This document shows positions 48,201-54,926 of a stretch of DNA of 64,000 nucleotides, one piece after another (the stretch's first letter is position 1; each line of letters begins with the position of its first letter). The notes beneath the pieces were generated by a model. That model made no database searches and was not told where the DNA came from. It saw only the letters and a list, made by a program, of their open reading frames with translations. Source of the stretch: Bacillota bacterium. GTDB taxonomy: Bacteria > Bacillota > Clostridia > Christensenellales > CAG-314. The position numbers and the translations under genes are program-made. Where the stretch lies: NCBI GenBank assembly GCA_023458375.1, contig JAEWZT010000006.1, forward strand, positions 1-64,000, given 5' to 3'.

Positions 48201-48345
48201 TGGGCGGACCGTCGTAAAAAGTAAAGGTCGGCTTGCCCTCGTTCAGCTTCAAGCTTTTTTCAAAAATCTTATTTTTCTCCCAAAACTCCAATACCTCTTT
48301 TTCTCTTTTGACGAAATTTAAGGCGGAGTCAACGCTCTTATACAT
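45229..48345 (-). CDS. ileS: Isoleucyl-tRNA synthetase, eukaryote-like (IleS2) type
   Basis: The 1038-residue enzyme charges tRNA-Ile and edits valine. It has the class I motif PPTANGKPHIGHVLTRS and the KMSKS motif read as KMSKHKGN. The editing domain carries TTTPWTLPSN and the later WCIYP-free HTHGLPVE-type region reads WDTHGLPVELEVERQLG. The PPTANGKPHIGHV form and long C-terminal part are typical of the eukaryote-like/IleS2 branch. In bacteria that branch is often linked to mupirocin tolerance. The start at 48345 follows TAGGAGG; the 7-residue longer frame has none. It is preceded by a long leader with a terminator hairpin (48667-48700). Confidence 0.95.
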   Translation of the reverse strand: MYKSVDSALNFVKREKEVLEFWEKNKIFEKSLKLNEGKPTFTFYDGPPTANGKPHIGHVLTRSIKDIIPRYRVMKGYSVLRKAGWDTHGLPVELEVERQLGLDGKQDIEKYGIEPFIKKCKESVWKYKGEWENLSRRVGFWADMENPYITYENDYIESEWWALKEIDKMGLIYRGHKIVPYCPRCGTALSSHEVAQGYKDIEEKSIVVRFALANKPDTFFLAWTTTPWTLPSNVALCVNAKEDYATVEHNGQYFILAKELIGRHFEQGEYKVVKTQKGKELEGVKYLPLFAYQQEKNAYFVTNDDYVTLTDGTGIVHIAPAFGEDDSRVGQKYDLPLVQMVDDRGRFVKEAAGIEGVFCKDADKLIVADLKQRGLLAKEIMFSHSYPFCWRCDTPLLYYARKSWYIKTTAVKDKLLKNNAKINWIPQNVKKGRMGNFLENLIDWAISRERYWGTPLPFFVCDKCGKVHVVGSRKELSALSGCPQDIELHRPYIDKVTFACDCGGTYKRTLEVMDCWFDSGSMPYAQHHYPFENEKTFEQNFPADFISEAVDQTRGWFYTLLALSTLLFDKPAFKNCIVLGLVGDKDGIKMSKHKGNVVDPWDALNKQGADAVRWYFYTGSQPYLPSRFYDEAVSEAQRKFLGTLWNTYAFFVLYAEIDKFDPSQYALEDCSLSALDSWVLSKLNTLVHEVDKGLKEYKITESARAIENFTDELSNWYVRLSRERYWGSEWTKDKQAAYVTLYTVLTTISKLAAPFVPFITETIYQNLVPSFFPRQPQSVHLCKYPLSDKKLINKELEEGMEVVRNLVALGRSCRNASNIKNRQPLQRVFIVANYQLSEDLKQIIKEELNVKEVVNAEKAEDFISYELKPQLKTLGPKYGKLINPIRAYLQNAANAKEIVDKVRNGETYAAQIEGAKVEFVQEDLLINTSSKMGYATASEGGLTAALDTALTSQLIEEGLLRELISKIQTMRKECGFSVTDHIVLTVVGDEEISAVALKYRHILEKETLSDSFGGCVGQCKEWDVNGRNTTICMSVIVK

Positions 48346-49041
48346 TTTTCCTCCTATTTTACGCAAAACTATTTTTGCAAAAACCCGTTTAGCGCTTTAC
48401 TTCTTCTTATGAAATGCCGATTATCAATTTATCATCCGCAGTTAAAAAATCTGCATTGCCCTTAGTTTACCTTTTTATACGGTTAGCGCAGCAAACTTTT
48501 TGTTTTAACCGCAAGCCAATAACGGTTTTTTCTATAACTTGCCTTCACATAAAAAACATTTTCATTGCCGCCGCCGATAAAAATCAGCATACTTGCAAGG
48601 TTTTTTAACACTTGAAAAATGGACGGCAAATACTTTTTACTCTTTTGCGCGTTTTTTAGCCGCAAAAAATAAAAAAGCCGTCCTTTGAAAAAAGAGCGGC
48701 ATGCCTTTACCATTTCAAAGATGCACTTAAAGAGAGAAATTCCTCTTTTTATGCAACGCCCCTTTAACGGCGGGCTGGCGTGTTTTCTTACTAAAAAATA
48801 TTTTTGGGAAAACCTGCTTGCAAGGTGATAAGAAAAAGACCCTCTATCGGCGCTTTCACCAGACGAGCCTTTGTAAACCTGCTGATTTTTACAAAAGACC
48901 CCGATTCAGACCAAAAAACCTTGTTTTAAAAACCTAAAAGATTCAACAAAAGTTTTTTAAGACTAAAAAGTGCGCCGCTCTCTTTGTAGGCAAGTTGCTT
49001 TTACCCTTGTCCCTGCTAAATAACGCATTTACTTTGAGTTT
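48346..49041 (-). promoter_or_regulatory. Long ileS leader RNA with attenuator
   Basis: Between the predicted promoter (49042-49070) and the ileS start are about 690 nt without a gene. A GCCG/CGGC stem-loop followed by a long T run (48667-48700) looks like an attenuator. A TGGTA element followed by a CCGC lies just before it, and hairpins with GGTGA/TCACC lie near 48846-48878. These features are T-box-like, but the core GGTGGNACCGCG is not present in intact form, so only a leader attenuator is claimed. Confidence 0.45.
48667..48700 (-). terminator. Attenuator-type terminator in the ileS leader
   Basis: On the minus strand a GCCG..CGGC stem, the CTCTTT/AAAGGA part imperfect, is followed by TTTTTTATTTTTT. 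No gene precedes it, so it ends a leader RNA. Confidence 0.6.
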
Positions 49042-49070
49042 AGTTTACCCAATTTGCTCATTTTTGTAAA
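49042..49070 (-). promoter_or_regulatory. Promoter of the ileS leader
   Basis: On the minus strand -35 TTTACA (49065-49070), 17-bp spacer and -10 TAAACT (49042-49047). Divergent from the promoter of the zinc-ribbon nuclease gene. Confidence 0.55.
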
Positions 49071-49137
49071 GCGAATATGCAGTAAAAGGATTAAGGGAAG
49101 TTAAACCAATTTTTCTTTAGGGAAAAATTATTATATT

Positions 49138-49166
49138 TTGACTTTTCTTAACTATTTTGATATAAT
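49138..49166 (+). promoter_or_regulatory. Promoter of the zinc-ribbon nuclease-like gene
   Basis: -35 TTGACT (49138-49143), 17-bp spacer and perfect TATAAT (49161-49166), about 25 bp before the ATG. Confidence 0.8.
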
Positions 49167-49190
49167 TATAAAAAATAAGGAAGTATACAT

Positions 49191-49877
49191 ATGGCTAACT
49201 GTCAAATTTGTGGTAACACAAGCGGATTTTATCCTTTATGTAAAAATTGTTTTAAATTAAAAGATGAAAACAAAATTGAGAAATGCGAAAAATGCAACAC
49301 ATGGCATTTCACAGATAAATCTTGTAAGTGTGAAAAGAAAGTAGTAGCTTTGGATGCGGAAAAAACACAAAACAGTTGCATTATTTGCAAGAGCGATACC
49401 GAGGGTTTCTTATTTTGTAAAAAATGTTATCATAAATATAAAAATAAAATAATTCTACTCAAAATCTCAAGGTGCACCGAAATAGAATTGATGGACGAAG
49501 CATACGAAGGCAAATATATTTGTGCTGACGGACATATTGTTAAAAGCAAATCAGAGCGGGATATTGACAACTACTTATATTACAATAAAATCCGTCACGC
49601 TTATGAAAAAGCGCTTCCTATCGATGATAATCCCGACCATGACTTGCACCCCGATTTTTATTTACCTGAATATCAAGGAGAAGAAATCTGGCTTGAGCAT
49701 TGGGGATACGATGAAAGCAACCAACAATACACAGAACAAAAAGAATATAAACTTGCGCAATATAAAAAAGCAGGCATTACTTTAATTTGTACGGATGAAA
49801 AGAAAGATATATCAGATATTACCGCCGCTTTAGACCGCAAGCTTAAAATGCGTAAAAAAGGTGAAGTAAATCTGTGA
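49191..49877 (+). CDS. Zinc-ribbon protein with PD-(D/E)XK nuclease-like domain
   Basis: The 228-residue protein has two or three N-terminal zinc knuckles (Cys4, 7, 17, 20, 32, 35, 45, 47 and 63, 66, 76, 79). A C-terminal part like the nuclease domain appended to some helicases follows: VKSKSERDIDNYLYYNKI (118-135), HPDFYLPEY (153-161) and IWLEHWGYD (166-174). The KSKSE, PDF and LEHWG positions correspond to the SE, D and E-x-x catalytic framework. The final ExK lysine is read as HWG, so activity needs testing. The gene has an AT-rich composition unlike its neighbours. It starts behind AAGGAAG and an ideal promoter. The product is probably a defence or repair nuclease; this is inference. Confidence 0.72.
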   Translation: MANCQICGNTSGFYPLCKNCFKLKDENKIEKCEKCNTWHFTDKSCKCEKKVVALDAEKTQNSCIICKSDTEGFLFCKKCYHKYKNKIILLKISRCTEIELMDEAYEGKYICADGHIVKSKSERDIDNYLYYNKIRHAYEKALPIDDNPDHDLHPDFYLPEYQGEEIWLEHWGYDESNQQYTEQKEYKLAQYKKAGITLICTDEKKDISDITAALDRKLKMRKKGEVNL

Positions 49878-50063
49878 AATGAATTACCGTACCAAAAAAA
49901 GAGTGTTGATAAAACCTAAATTATTCGGCTTGTATTCTTTTAAATAAGCCAGCCTTTTTATAACTGTAACTATTTATGTGATGATGTATCATCTACTTTT
50001 TAATATTAAAAATAGAACAGACGGAGAGTATGACAAAGAAGGGCAAGAGCGCCAAAAAAGGTG
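49878..50063. other. Spacer upstream of SRP RNA
   Basis: AT-rich, with a stop-rich frame. No feature besides the SRP RNA promoter at its end is seen. Confidence 0.35.
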
Positions 50064-50092
50064 TTGCAATTTAGCGCGCTTTACTATATAAT
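50064..50092 (+). promoter_or_regulatory. SRP RNA promoter
   Basis: -35 TTGCAA (50064-50069), 17-bp spacer and perfect -10 TATAAT (50087-50092) place the transcription start near 50099. Confidence 0.85.
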
Positions 50093-50095
50093 ATC

Positions 50096-50370
50096 GTAGC
50101 TGTGCTAGGCGGGGAGCTAGTGGTGCCCTGTCGTCCGCAACCCACTACAGCGGAGCTGAATGTCCGATTTGCGGCTACGGCGTGGGAAGCGTGGAGCAAG
50201 TAAGGAGCGTTGACGCCAAGGTCTCGTGCAACGGTTAGCCGTGAAACGTGTCAGGGAGGAATCAGCAGCACTAAGCGGATTTAGCCGTGTGTTACGAGGA
50301 AGCTTTGGAATAGCCGCCTGCTTGCATACCTGTTCGGCGTTGGCAGTCAAAGCGGAATGCACAGCCTTGA
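50096..50370 (+). ncRNA. ffs: Signal recognition particle RNA, long (Alu-containing) form
   Basis: The 5' end GTGCTAGGCGGGGAGCTAG, followed by GGTGCCCTGT and a CCGCAACCCACTACAGCGGAGCTGAAT stretch (here split), matches the Alu domain of Bacillus-type SRP RNA. The universal S-domain segment follows at 50249-50274 (GTGTCAGGGAGGAATCAGCAGC, split in two: GTGTCAGG and GGAATCAGCAGCACTAAG). The ends pair through GCTGTGC (50099-50105) and GCACAGC (50359-50365). The RNA binds Ffh and targets membrane proteins. Open frames here are shadows. A promoter precedes it and a terminator follows at 50434. Confidence 0.93.
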
Positions 50371-50433
50371 AAATAATCCTCAAATTATTTTGGGGACTTT
50401 ATAAAAGCTCAAATGACAGTCTTTTGGGTAAAC

Positions 50434-50466
50434 AATTCCCCCTAAATTAGGGGGAATTTGCTTTAT
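50434..50466 (+). terminator. Terminator after SRP RNA
   Basis: A 12-bp perfect inverted repeat AATTCCCCCTAA/TTAGGGGGAATT (50434-50458) is followed by TTGCTTTATT. Confidence 0.8.
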
Positions 50467-50593
50467 TAAGCAATAAATATTTAAAAACTGCGCGTTTTTC
50501 TCAAAAGCAATCAAAGTCTTTATACTTTGTGCTATATATTTTTTTATGAAAAACATTTATGGGCAGATATAATACCCGCAAATTATTTAAAAA

Positions 50594-50996
50594 ATGGTGC
50601 AAAAACTTAGAATTACTCCCGAATGGGACATAAAACTTCAATTTATTGAAGACAAAGACTGAAAAAAAACAGGCGACTTTAAAATTGACTGCGACGACAA
50701 AAAGGCAGTTTTGATGCTTAACGCCGCTAACCCCAATCAAGAAAACATGAGGAAGTAATTGTTCACGAGCTTATGCATTTAAAAATCTATCCTTAGACTA
50801 GGTCGCCGAGTCGCTGATTATAAGTTTTAAACAAGGTTCTAAGGCGTATAATTTTGCTTATATACACTTTTTTACTTCCTTAGAGCAAACGGTTGAGTTG
50901 ACAAAGTGTTTTTTGTGGAATTCGGCGAAAATAAAGAACTTCCTTTCGGACGGTGCGAAAAATAAAAATCCCTTAACGAATTATATGAAGGACTAA
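50594..50996 (+). pseudogene. Decayed HExxH metallopeptidase-like gene
   Basis: The plus strand encodes pieces of one protein in several frames. First comes QKLRITPEWDIKLQFIEDKD, then an internal TGA and a further piece with KKTGDFKIDCDDKKAVLML. After a frameshift comes VIVHELMHLKIYP, with the HExxH zinc motif, and then VAESLIISFKQG, SKAYNF and TSLEQTVELTKCF in other frames. At least three frameshifts and one stop break it. It looks like an inactivated zinc-metallopeptidase-like gene of a small family; no live copy is in the window. It borders the SRP RNA and a PPOX gene. Confidence 0.7.
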
Positions 50997-51061
50997 AAAG
51001 CATAAAGTAGCTTTGCAAGGCGCGGTTACCGTCCTTTTGCCGCTTTTATGCCGATTATCAT

Positions 51062-51520
51062 TTAAATATCACGTGAAAAAGGTATTATCTTCACCCTTTG
51101 GTTTATAAAGTCAACACCGTAGCCCTTGCCGTCTTTGTGGAAAAATCCCTTTTGCGGCACGACTTTTATATAACACATATTTTCGTCGTTCTCGTCGTTA
51201 TGGGCAAAATACCAAACCTCAAATACTTTTATGAGGTTTTCCCTTATCTCTTTGTTTTGGCTCAGCAAAGGGTGCCCCTCGTTATAGGCTTTTCCTTGAA
51301 AGATATGAAAATTATTGCACAAAGAAACGTTTGGGTTTTGGGATATTTCTAAAAACTTATTTGACTTAGCATACGTTACAATCCAAAACTCCCCGTTGTA
51401 AAAATAAGCGTCAACGACCCTTTGCGAAGGAACGTTGTTTTTTGCAGTCGCCAAAACGAAAGTGCAATCTTTTTGAAACAATTGCCTCATAACTTCCAAA
51501 CTTTGCTGATAGTCGGTCAT
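51062..51520 (-). CDS. Pyridoxamine 5'-phosphate oxidase-fold protein
   Basis: The 152-residue protein has the split-barrel flavin-binding fold: MRQLFQKDCTFVLATAKNNVPSQR is a canonical start (here given as QKDCTFVLATAKNN) and YFYNGEFWIVTYAKSNKF follows. NPNVSLC marks the FMN-site segment. These proteins bind FMN or F420 and reduce small molecules, or act on nitroimidazoles and heme; the substrate is unknown. The start follows AAAGGAG. It lies in the accessory patch between the decayed peptidase and a GNAT. Confidence 0.85.
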   Translation of the reverse strand: MTDYQQSLEVMRQLFQKDCTFVLATAKNNVPSQRVVDAYFYNGEFWIVTYAKSNKFLEISQNPNVSLCNNFHIFQGKAYNEGHPLLSQNKEIRENLIKVFEVWYFAHNDENDENMCYIKVVPQKGFFHKDGKGYGVDFINQRVKIIPFSRDI

Positions 51521-51617
51521 ATAAAACTCCTTTAACTCTTTTATGCGTCCGCGCAGTTATAAACTTATTAACAGCAGTTGAATAATTTAAAGAATAATAC
51601 GCTTTTTACTTTTCAAG

Positions 51618-52136
51618 CTAAAAGTTTCTTAAATCTATCCAGTATCGCCTTGTAATTCTGTCGCCGTCGGGCAATGAGTTGAATATTTTGTCCTGCAATA
51701 AGCCGCCGTTTTTTTCAATTACGCGCGCGGAGGCTAAGTTGTCGTCGTTGCATGTGATTAAAACCTTGTCAAGCCCTATTTCCCTTTTGGCGTAGCTTAA
51801 AGCCATTTTGAGCATAAGCGCGCCGTAGCCTAAGTTCCACTTAGAAAACCGCACGCCGTAGCCGATATTGCCCCCGAAACGAAGCAAATCGGGGGTTAAC
51901 TCATGCCTGATTGATATTTCGCCCACAAAGTCCCTTTTGTCAACAAGCCAAAAATATGTAGCTTTAACATATCCCTTGGGCAGGTTGTTTCCCATTTTAT
52001 AATCGTCGAATTTTTTAAAAATATCACAGTTTGCGGCGTCGAAAAACCGGTAAGTATCAACTTTGTTGTCGGCATATTCTTTTAACGCTTCCAAATAGGA
52101 ACTCAAATATTTTTTGCTTGGAAAAATAAGTTTCAT
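51618..52136 (-). CDS. GNAT family N-acetyltransferase
   Basis: The 172-residue protein has the GNAT fold: the beta-4 segment FVGEISIRHELTPDLLRFGG, the phosphate-binding GYGVRFSKWNLGYGALMLKM and the C-terminal NDDNLASARVIEKNGG. The last motif is common in RimJ/L-type acetyltransferases that modify an amino group. The acceptor is unknown. The start is preceded by AGAGGAAG. It is probably co-transcribed with the PPOX-fold gene. Confidence 0.88.
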   Translation of the reverse strand: MKLIFPSKKYLSSYLEALKEYADNKVDTYRFFDAANCDIFKKFDDYKMGNNLPKGYVKATYFWLVDKRDFVGEISIRHELTPDLLRFGGNIGYGVRFSKWNLGYGALMLKMALSYAKREIGLDKVLITCNDDNLASARVIEKNGGLLQDKIFNSLPDGDRITRRYWIDLRNF

Positions 52137-52194
52137 GAGCGCTTCCTCTTTTTATTGTCCATTATATCACTTCGCCGACAAAAACGGCGTAGTT

Positions 52195-53106
52195 TTAACC
52201 GTATTGCGAAAGGATTTTTTTAGCGGAAGAAAAAATGGCGGCGCGCAGTTCTTCGGGCTTTATTACCTCAATTTTGCCGCAAAAAGAAAGCAGCCTGCTT
52301 ATTAAAAACTCGTCAAAGGGCAATGTGGCATAAGCGGCGTAACCGTCTTTGGTCTTTATTACCGAATCTACGCCAAGCCATTCTTCCACCTCCGTAAGGG
52401 CGGAAGGCAAAAGCTTAATACAAAAATCCACGCCGCGCGATTTTTTAGGCGCTTCAAGGGCGCGCGCGCCGTCAATGTCGTATGGCAAGGGTTCAAAATA
52501 TTCCTCAGTCAAATCCAAAGAAGCTATGCGGCTTACCTTAAAAAACCTGTAATCGCCGCGCAGCCTGCAAAACGCATAGATATACCATAATCCTTCTTTA
52601 AGCACCATACAGCAAGGCAAAAGGTCGCGGAGGGTGATTTCCCCTTTCGCGTCGTGGTATTCAACTCGGCAAACCCTAAGTTCCACCACCGCCTTTGTTA
52701 AAAGCGCCAAATTGTGCTGCATTTGAGGCGTAGTGGGCGCGTCCACCAAAAGCTGGCCGCTCTTTAAAGTGTAGTCCGCGTGCAGCCCCCTTGAAAGCGA
52801 TTTTACTTTGTCGGCAACGCTAAGCGTCAGTTTGTCCTGCACGTCAAAAGCCGTTACCGATTGAACCAGCCTTGTATATTCTTCCGAAGTAAAAAAAGCG
52901 GCGTCAAGCTTGAAACTGTCTTTTATGGAAAAGCCGCCGTGCTTGCCGCTTACGGAATAAACGGGCACCCCTGCGGCGTTTAAAGTATCAATGTAGCGGT
53001 AAACGGTGCGCGACGATATTTCGTATTTAATGGAAAATTCTTTGGACGTTACCGTCTTTCTGTCCAAAAGCGTTAAAAGCATTCCTAGAATCACTGCGTT
53101 TTGCAA
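52195..53106 (-). CDS. WYL-domain transcriptional regulator with N-terminal HTH
   Basis: The regulator has an N-terminal winged helix (about 1-60: LGMLLTLLDRKTVTSKEFSI, ISSRTVYRYIDTL) and a WYL ligand-sensing domain at about 130-215 (RVEYHDAKGEITLRDLLP, WYIYAFCRLRGDYRFFKVSRI). A C-terminal WCX-type extension follows. The TTG start at 53106 follows AAAGGAGATATTTT; the longer frame has no ribosome-binding site and overlaps the divergent promoter. WYL regulators sense small ligands or nucleic acid and often control the divergent neighbour. The adjacent small gene at 53219 and the TGACA-N6-TGTCA site between them fit this. Confidence 0.85.
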   Translation of the reverse strand: MQNAVILGMLLTLLDRKTVTSKEFSIKYEISSRTVYRYIDTLNAAGVPVYSVSGKHGGFSIKDSFKLDAAFFTSEEYTRLVQSVTAFDVQDKLTLSVADKVKSLSRGLHADYTLKSGQLLVDAPTTPQMQHNLALLTKAVVELRVCRVEYHDAKGEITLRDLLPCCMVLKEGLWYIYAFCRLRGDYRFFKVSRIASLDLTEEYFEPLPYDIDGARALEAPKKSRGVDFCIKLLPSALTEVEEWLGVDSVIKTKDGYAAYATLPFDEFLISRLLSFCGKIEVIKPEELRAAIFSSAKKILSQYG

Positions 53107-53143
53107 AAAATATCTCCTTTTTTTAAAAAATATTTTTATATGC

Positions 53144-53177
53144 TGACATACAGTTGTCATATATACAATGGTATAAT
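53144..53177 (+). promoter_or_regulatory. Divergent promoter with TGACA-N6-TGTCA operator candidate
   Basis: The inverted repeat TGACA (53144-53148), 6 bp, TGTCA (53155-53159) covers the expected -35 position of a perfect TATAAT -10 box (53172-53177). It lies between the WYL regulator and the small gene at 53219, at a position from which a regulator could block access. Confidence 0.6.
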
Positions 53178-53218
53178 ACAGGTATAAAACGGGTTTGTCA
53201 ATAAGGGAGGGAATAAAA

Positions 53219-53413
53219 ATGAAATACGACATAAAGGAAATTGAGAAAAAGCTGTTTAGCAACGTAATACCTAAAAGTATGGCGGGCTTTGATATCGCAG
53301 CGTTTTTGAGCAAATACGGCGGCGAAAATAAACGCCAAGCTACCGTCGTGCGCCCAAAGGAAATTCAAGCCGTTTTTGAAAGCAGAAACATTGCGAGTAA
53401 CAGCGGATATTAA
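53219..53413 (+). CDS. Small protein of unknown function next to the WYL regulator
   Basis: The 64-residue open frame follows GGGAGGG at 8 bp. It starts MKYDIKEIEKKLFSNVIPKS and is rich in Lys and Glu. No known family is recognised. It is divergent from the WYL regulator and sits behind the operator-like repeat at 53144-53159, so it is a probable target of that regulator. Codon use looks normal, so it is taken as a real gene. Downstream is a decayed frame (53515-53677), so it may be the intact 5' part of a broken longer gene. Confidence 0.6.
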   Translation: MKYDIKEIEKKLFSNVIPKSMAGFDIAAFLSKYGGENKRQATVVRPKEIQAVFESRNIASNSGY

Positions 53414-53836
53414 AAAGTTGGCTATTTGTTTCGCTTTGCTCATTTTAAATATGCAATACCAATGGTTTTGCAAAGTCTCTACATTGCTTAACTGTTGCGC
53501 TTGCCCTAATTTAAAAACAAAAGCGTTACGGTCATATTATACTTGTAAAAGATGCTTTGGCCGTAGAGCGTGCCTTAATATTGAAAGCGAAGCGTTACGG
53601 TCATATTAAACCCGAAAAAGACAGTTTGGCTTTTGCGCCGCCGGAGTTTTTAAAAGCGCTAAAACTTTCGGGTTGACATAAACCGCTAAATTGCGCGGCG
53701 CCTTTTGCACTATTGGCAAAGAGCGCCTACTACTGATAATTTAAATATTCACAAGGCGCGAAACACTGTTAAGATTTACCTTACAAACTAAGTGTTATTT
53801 CTGCAAATAAAACTATTTTCGATTGTAAAAATAGTC
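53414..53836. other. Spacer with a decayed reading frame
   Basis: A reading frame with no start codon runs from 53515 to 53677 and codes for two related segments with KRYGHI, 23 codons apart; see the pseudogene entry. The rest is AT-rich and shows nothing. Confidence 0.4.
53515..53677 (+). pseudogene. Open frame fragment with an internal 69-bp duplication
   Basis: This frame lacks an initiation codon, has a stop just upstream, and ends with PEKDSLAFAPPEFLKALKLSG. The 19-bp sequence at 53521-53539 is repeated at 53590-53608, 69 bp apart in the same frame, each coding for KRYGHI. It is probably the 3' relic of a gene lost downstream of 53219. Confidence 0.4.
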
Positions 53837-54889
53837 TTATTTGCCGCCTTGCATCAAAGATAAAAGGTATCGGGCGACTTCCTTTGTCCCGTCAGTCTTA
53901 ACCGCCGACAAAGCCTTTTTATAATACTCCCTGTTGTCATACAGCTCAAAAACTTTGTTGCTTAAACATTGGGGCGTAAGCTTATCTTCTTCAATACTTA
54001 ATGCCGCCTTTTTGCCGACGTAATAGGCGGCGTTTGCGTTTTGCTCTTTCCTTGACGCGCGCGCAAGGGGCACCGCAAAAAAAGGGATTTTTAGCGCCGC
54101 TAATTCCGCCAAAGCGTTTGCCCCGCCACGCGTTACGCAAATATCGCAGCAGGCGTAAAGGTCGGCTATATTTTTTACATATTCCGCCCTATGGAAACGC
54201 CCGCTTTGCTCAAACTCCCCCTGCTTACCCTTGCCGCAAATCATAAATACGTCAAAGCGCGGCGTAATCAAATTAAGCGCGGCGTAAACTTTTTTATTGA
54301 GCGACAGCGCCCCCAAGCTTCCCCCCATTGCCAAAAGTATGGGGCGGCTTTTGTCAAAACGCATAGTTTCAAGCCCTTTTTTTTCGTTCCCTTTGTATAT
54401 ACTCTGTCTTAAAAGCGCGCCCGATTGTATTACGGGCGTCTTTGTCTTTAATTTCAAGGGATAAGCGGTAAATAACCTCTCGTATTTGTTCAAACACAGA
54501 CGGTGTGCAAGCCCCAAGCTGCTGTCGCTTTCATGCCCCGCGCACTTAATACCCAGCTTGTGCGCCGCCAAAACGGCGGGCAAAGAGGCATAACCGCCCT
54601 TGCTGAAAAGCACGTCGGGCTTGACTTCTTTTAGTATTTCCTCCGCCCTTTTGCGCGCGCGGGCAAACTCAAAGGGAAGCGCGAGGTTGCTTAACGCAAA
54701 CTGCCGCTTAAACTTAGGGGGGCTGTAACTGTGCAACGTAATAAAGGGGTAATCTTTGAGCAATTCCCCCTCTATGCTGCCGCCCGCAAGGTAATGAATG
54801 TCGGCTTTGCCCTTTAAAAGCTGCGCCAAAGCGGCGTTAGGAAGAACATGCCCGCCGCTTCCGCCGCCGCAAAACATAATTTTTTCCAT
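53837..54889 (-). CDS. murG: MurG-like glycosyltransferase
   Basis: MurG adds GlcNAc to lipid I to make lipid II, at the inner face of the membrane. The 350-residue GT-B protein has GGGSGGH (8-14) and FSKGGYASLPAVLAA. The nucleotide-binding AMGGSLGAL lies in the middle, followed by RGGANALAELAALKIPFFAVPL. The usual final motif with a Gln and Asn (SRGDQIENA type) reads SRKEQNANA. It lies 37 bp downstream of sigE; in B. subtilis spoIIGA-sigE is followed by sigG instead. Start behind AAAGGCGG, weaker than its neighbours. Confidence 0.88.
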   Translation of the reverse strand: MEKIMFCGGGSGGHVLPNAALAQLLKGKADIHYLAGGSIEGELLKDYPFITLHSYSPPKFKRQFALSNLALPFEFARARKRAEEILKEVKPDVLFSKGGYASLPAVLAAHKLGIKCAGHESDSSLGLAHRLCLNKYERLFTAYPLKLKTKTPVIQSGALLRQSIYKGNEKKGLETMRFDKSRPILLAMGGSLGALSLNKKVYAALNLITPRFDVFMICGKGKQGEFEQSGRFHRAEYVKNIADLYACCDICVTRGGANALAELAALKIPFFAVPLARASRKEQNANAAYYVGKKAALSIEEDKLTPQCLSNKVFELYDNREYYKKALSAVKTDGTKEVARYLLSLMQGGK

Positions 54890-54926
54890 ATTTATATCTT
54901 TACTAAATAAACCGCCTTTATGCGTT

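Noticed and set aside
48346..49041. T-box riboswitch for ileS
   Set aside because: Order and terminator are suggestive, but the conserved T-box core was not found intact, so only a leader attenuator is claimed.
50117..50450. Open frames on both strands around 50.1-50.4 kb
   Set aside because: The sequence matches SRP RNA with paired ends and a promoter, so the frames are shadows.
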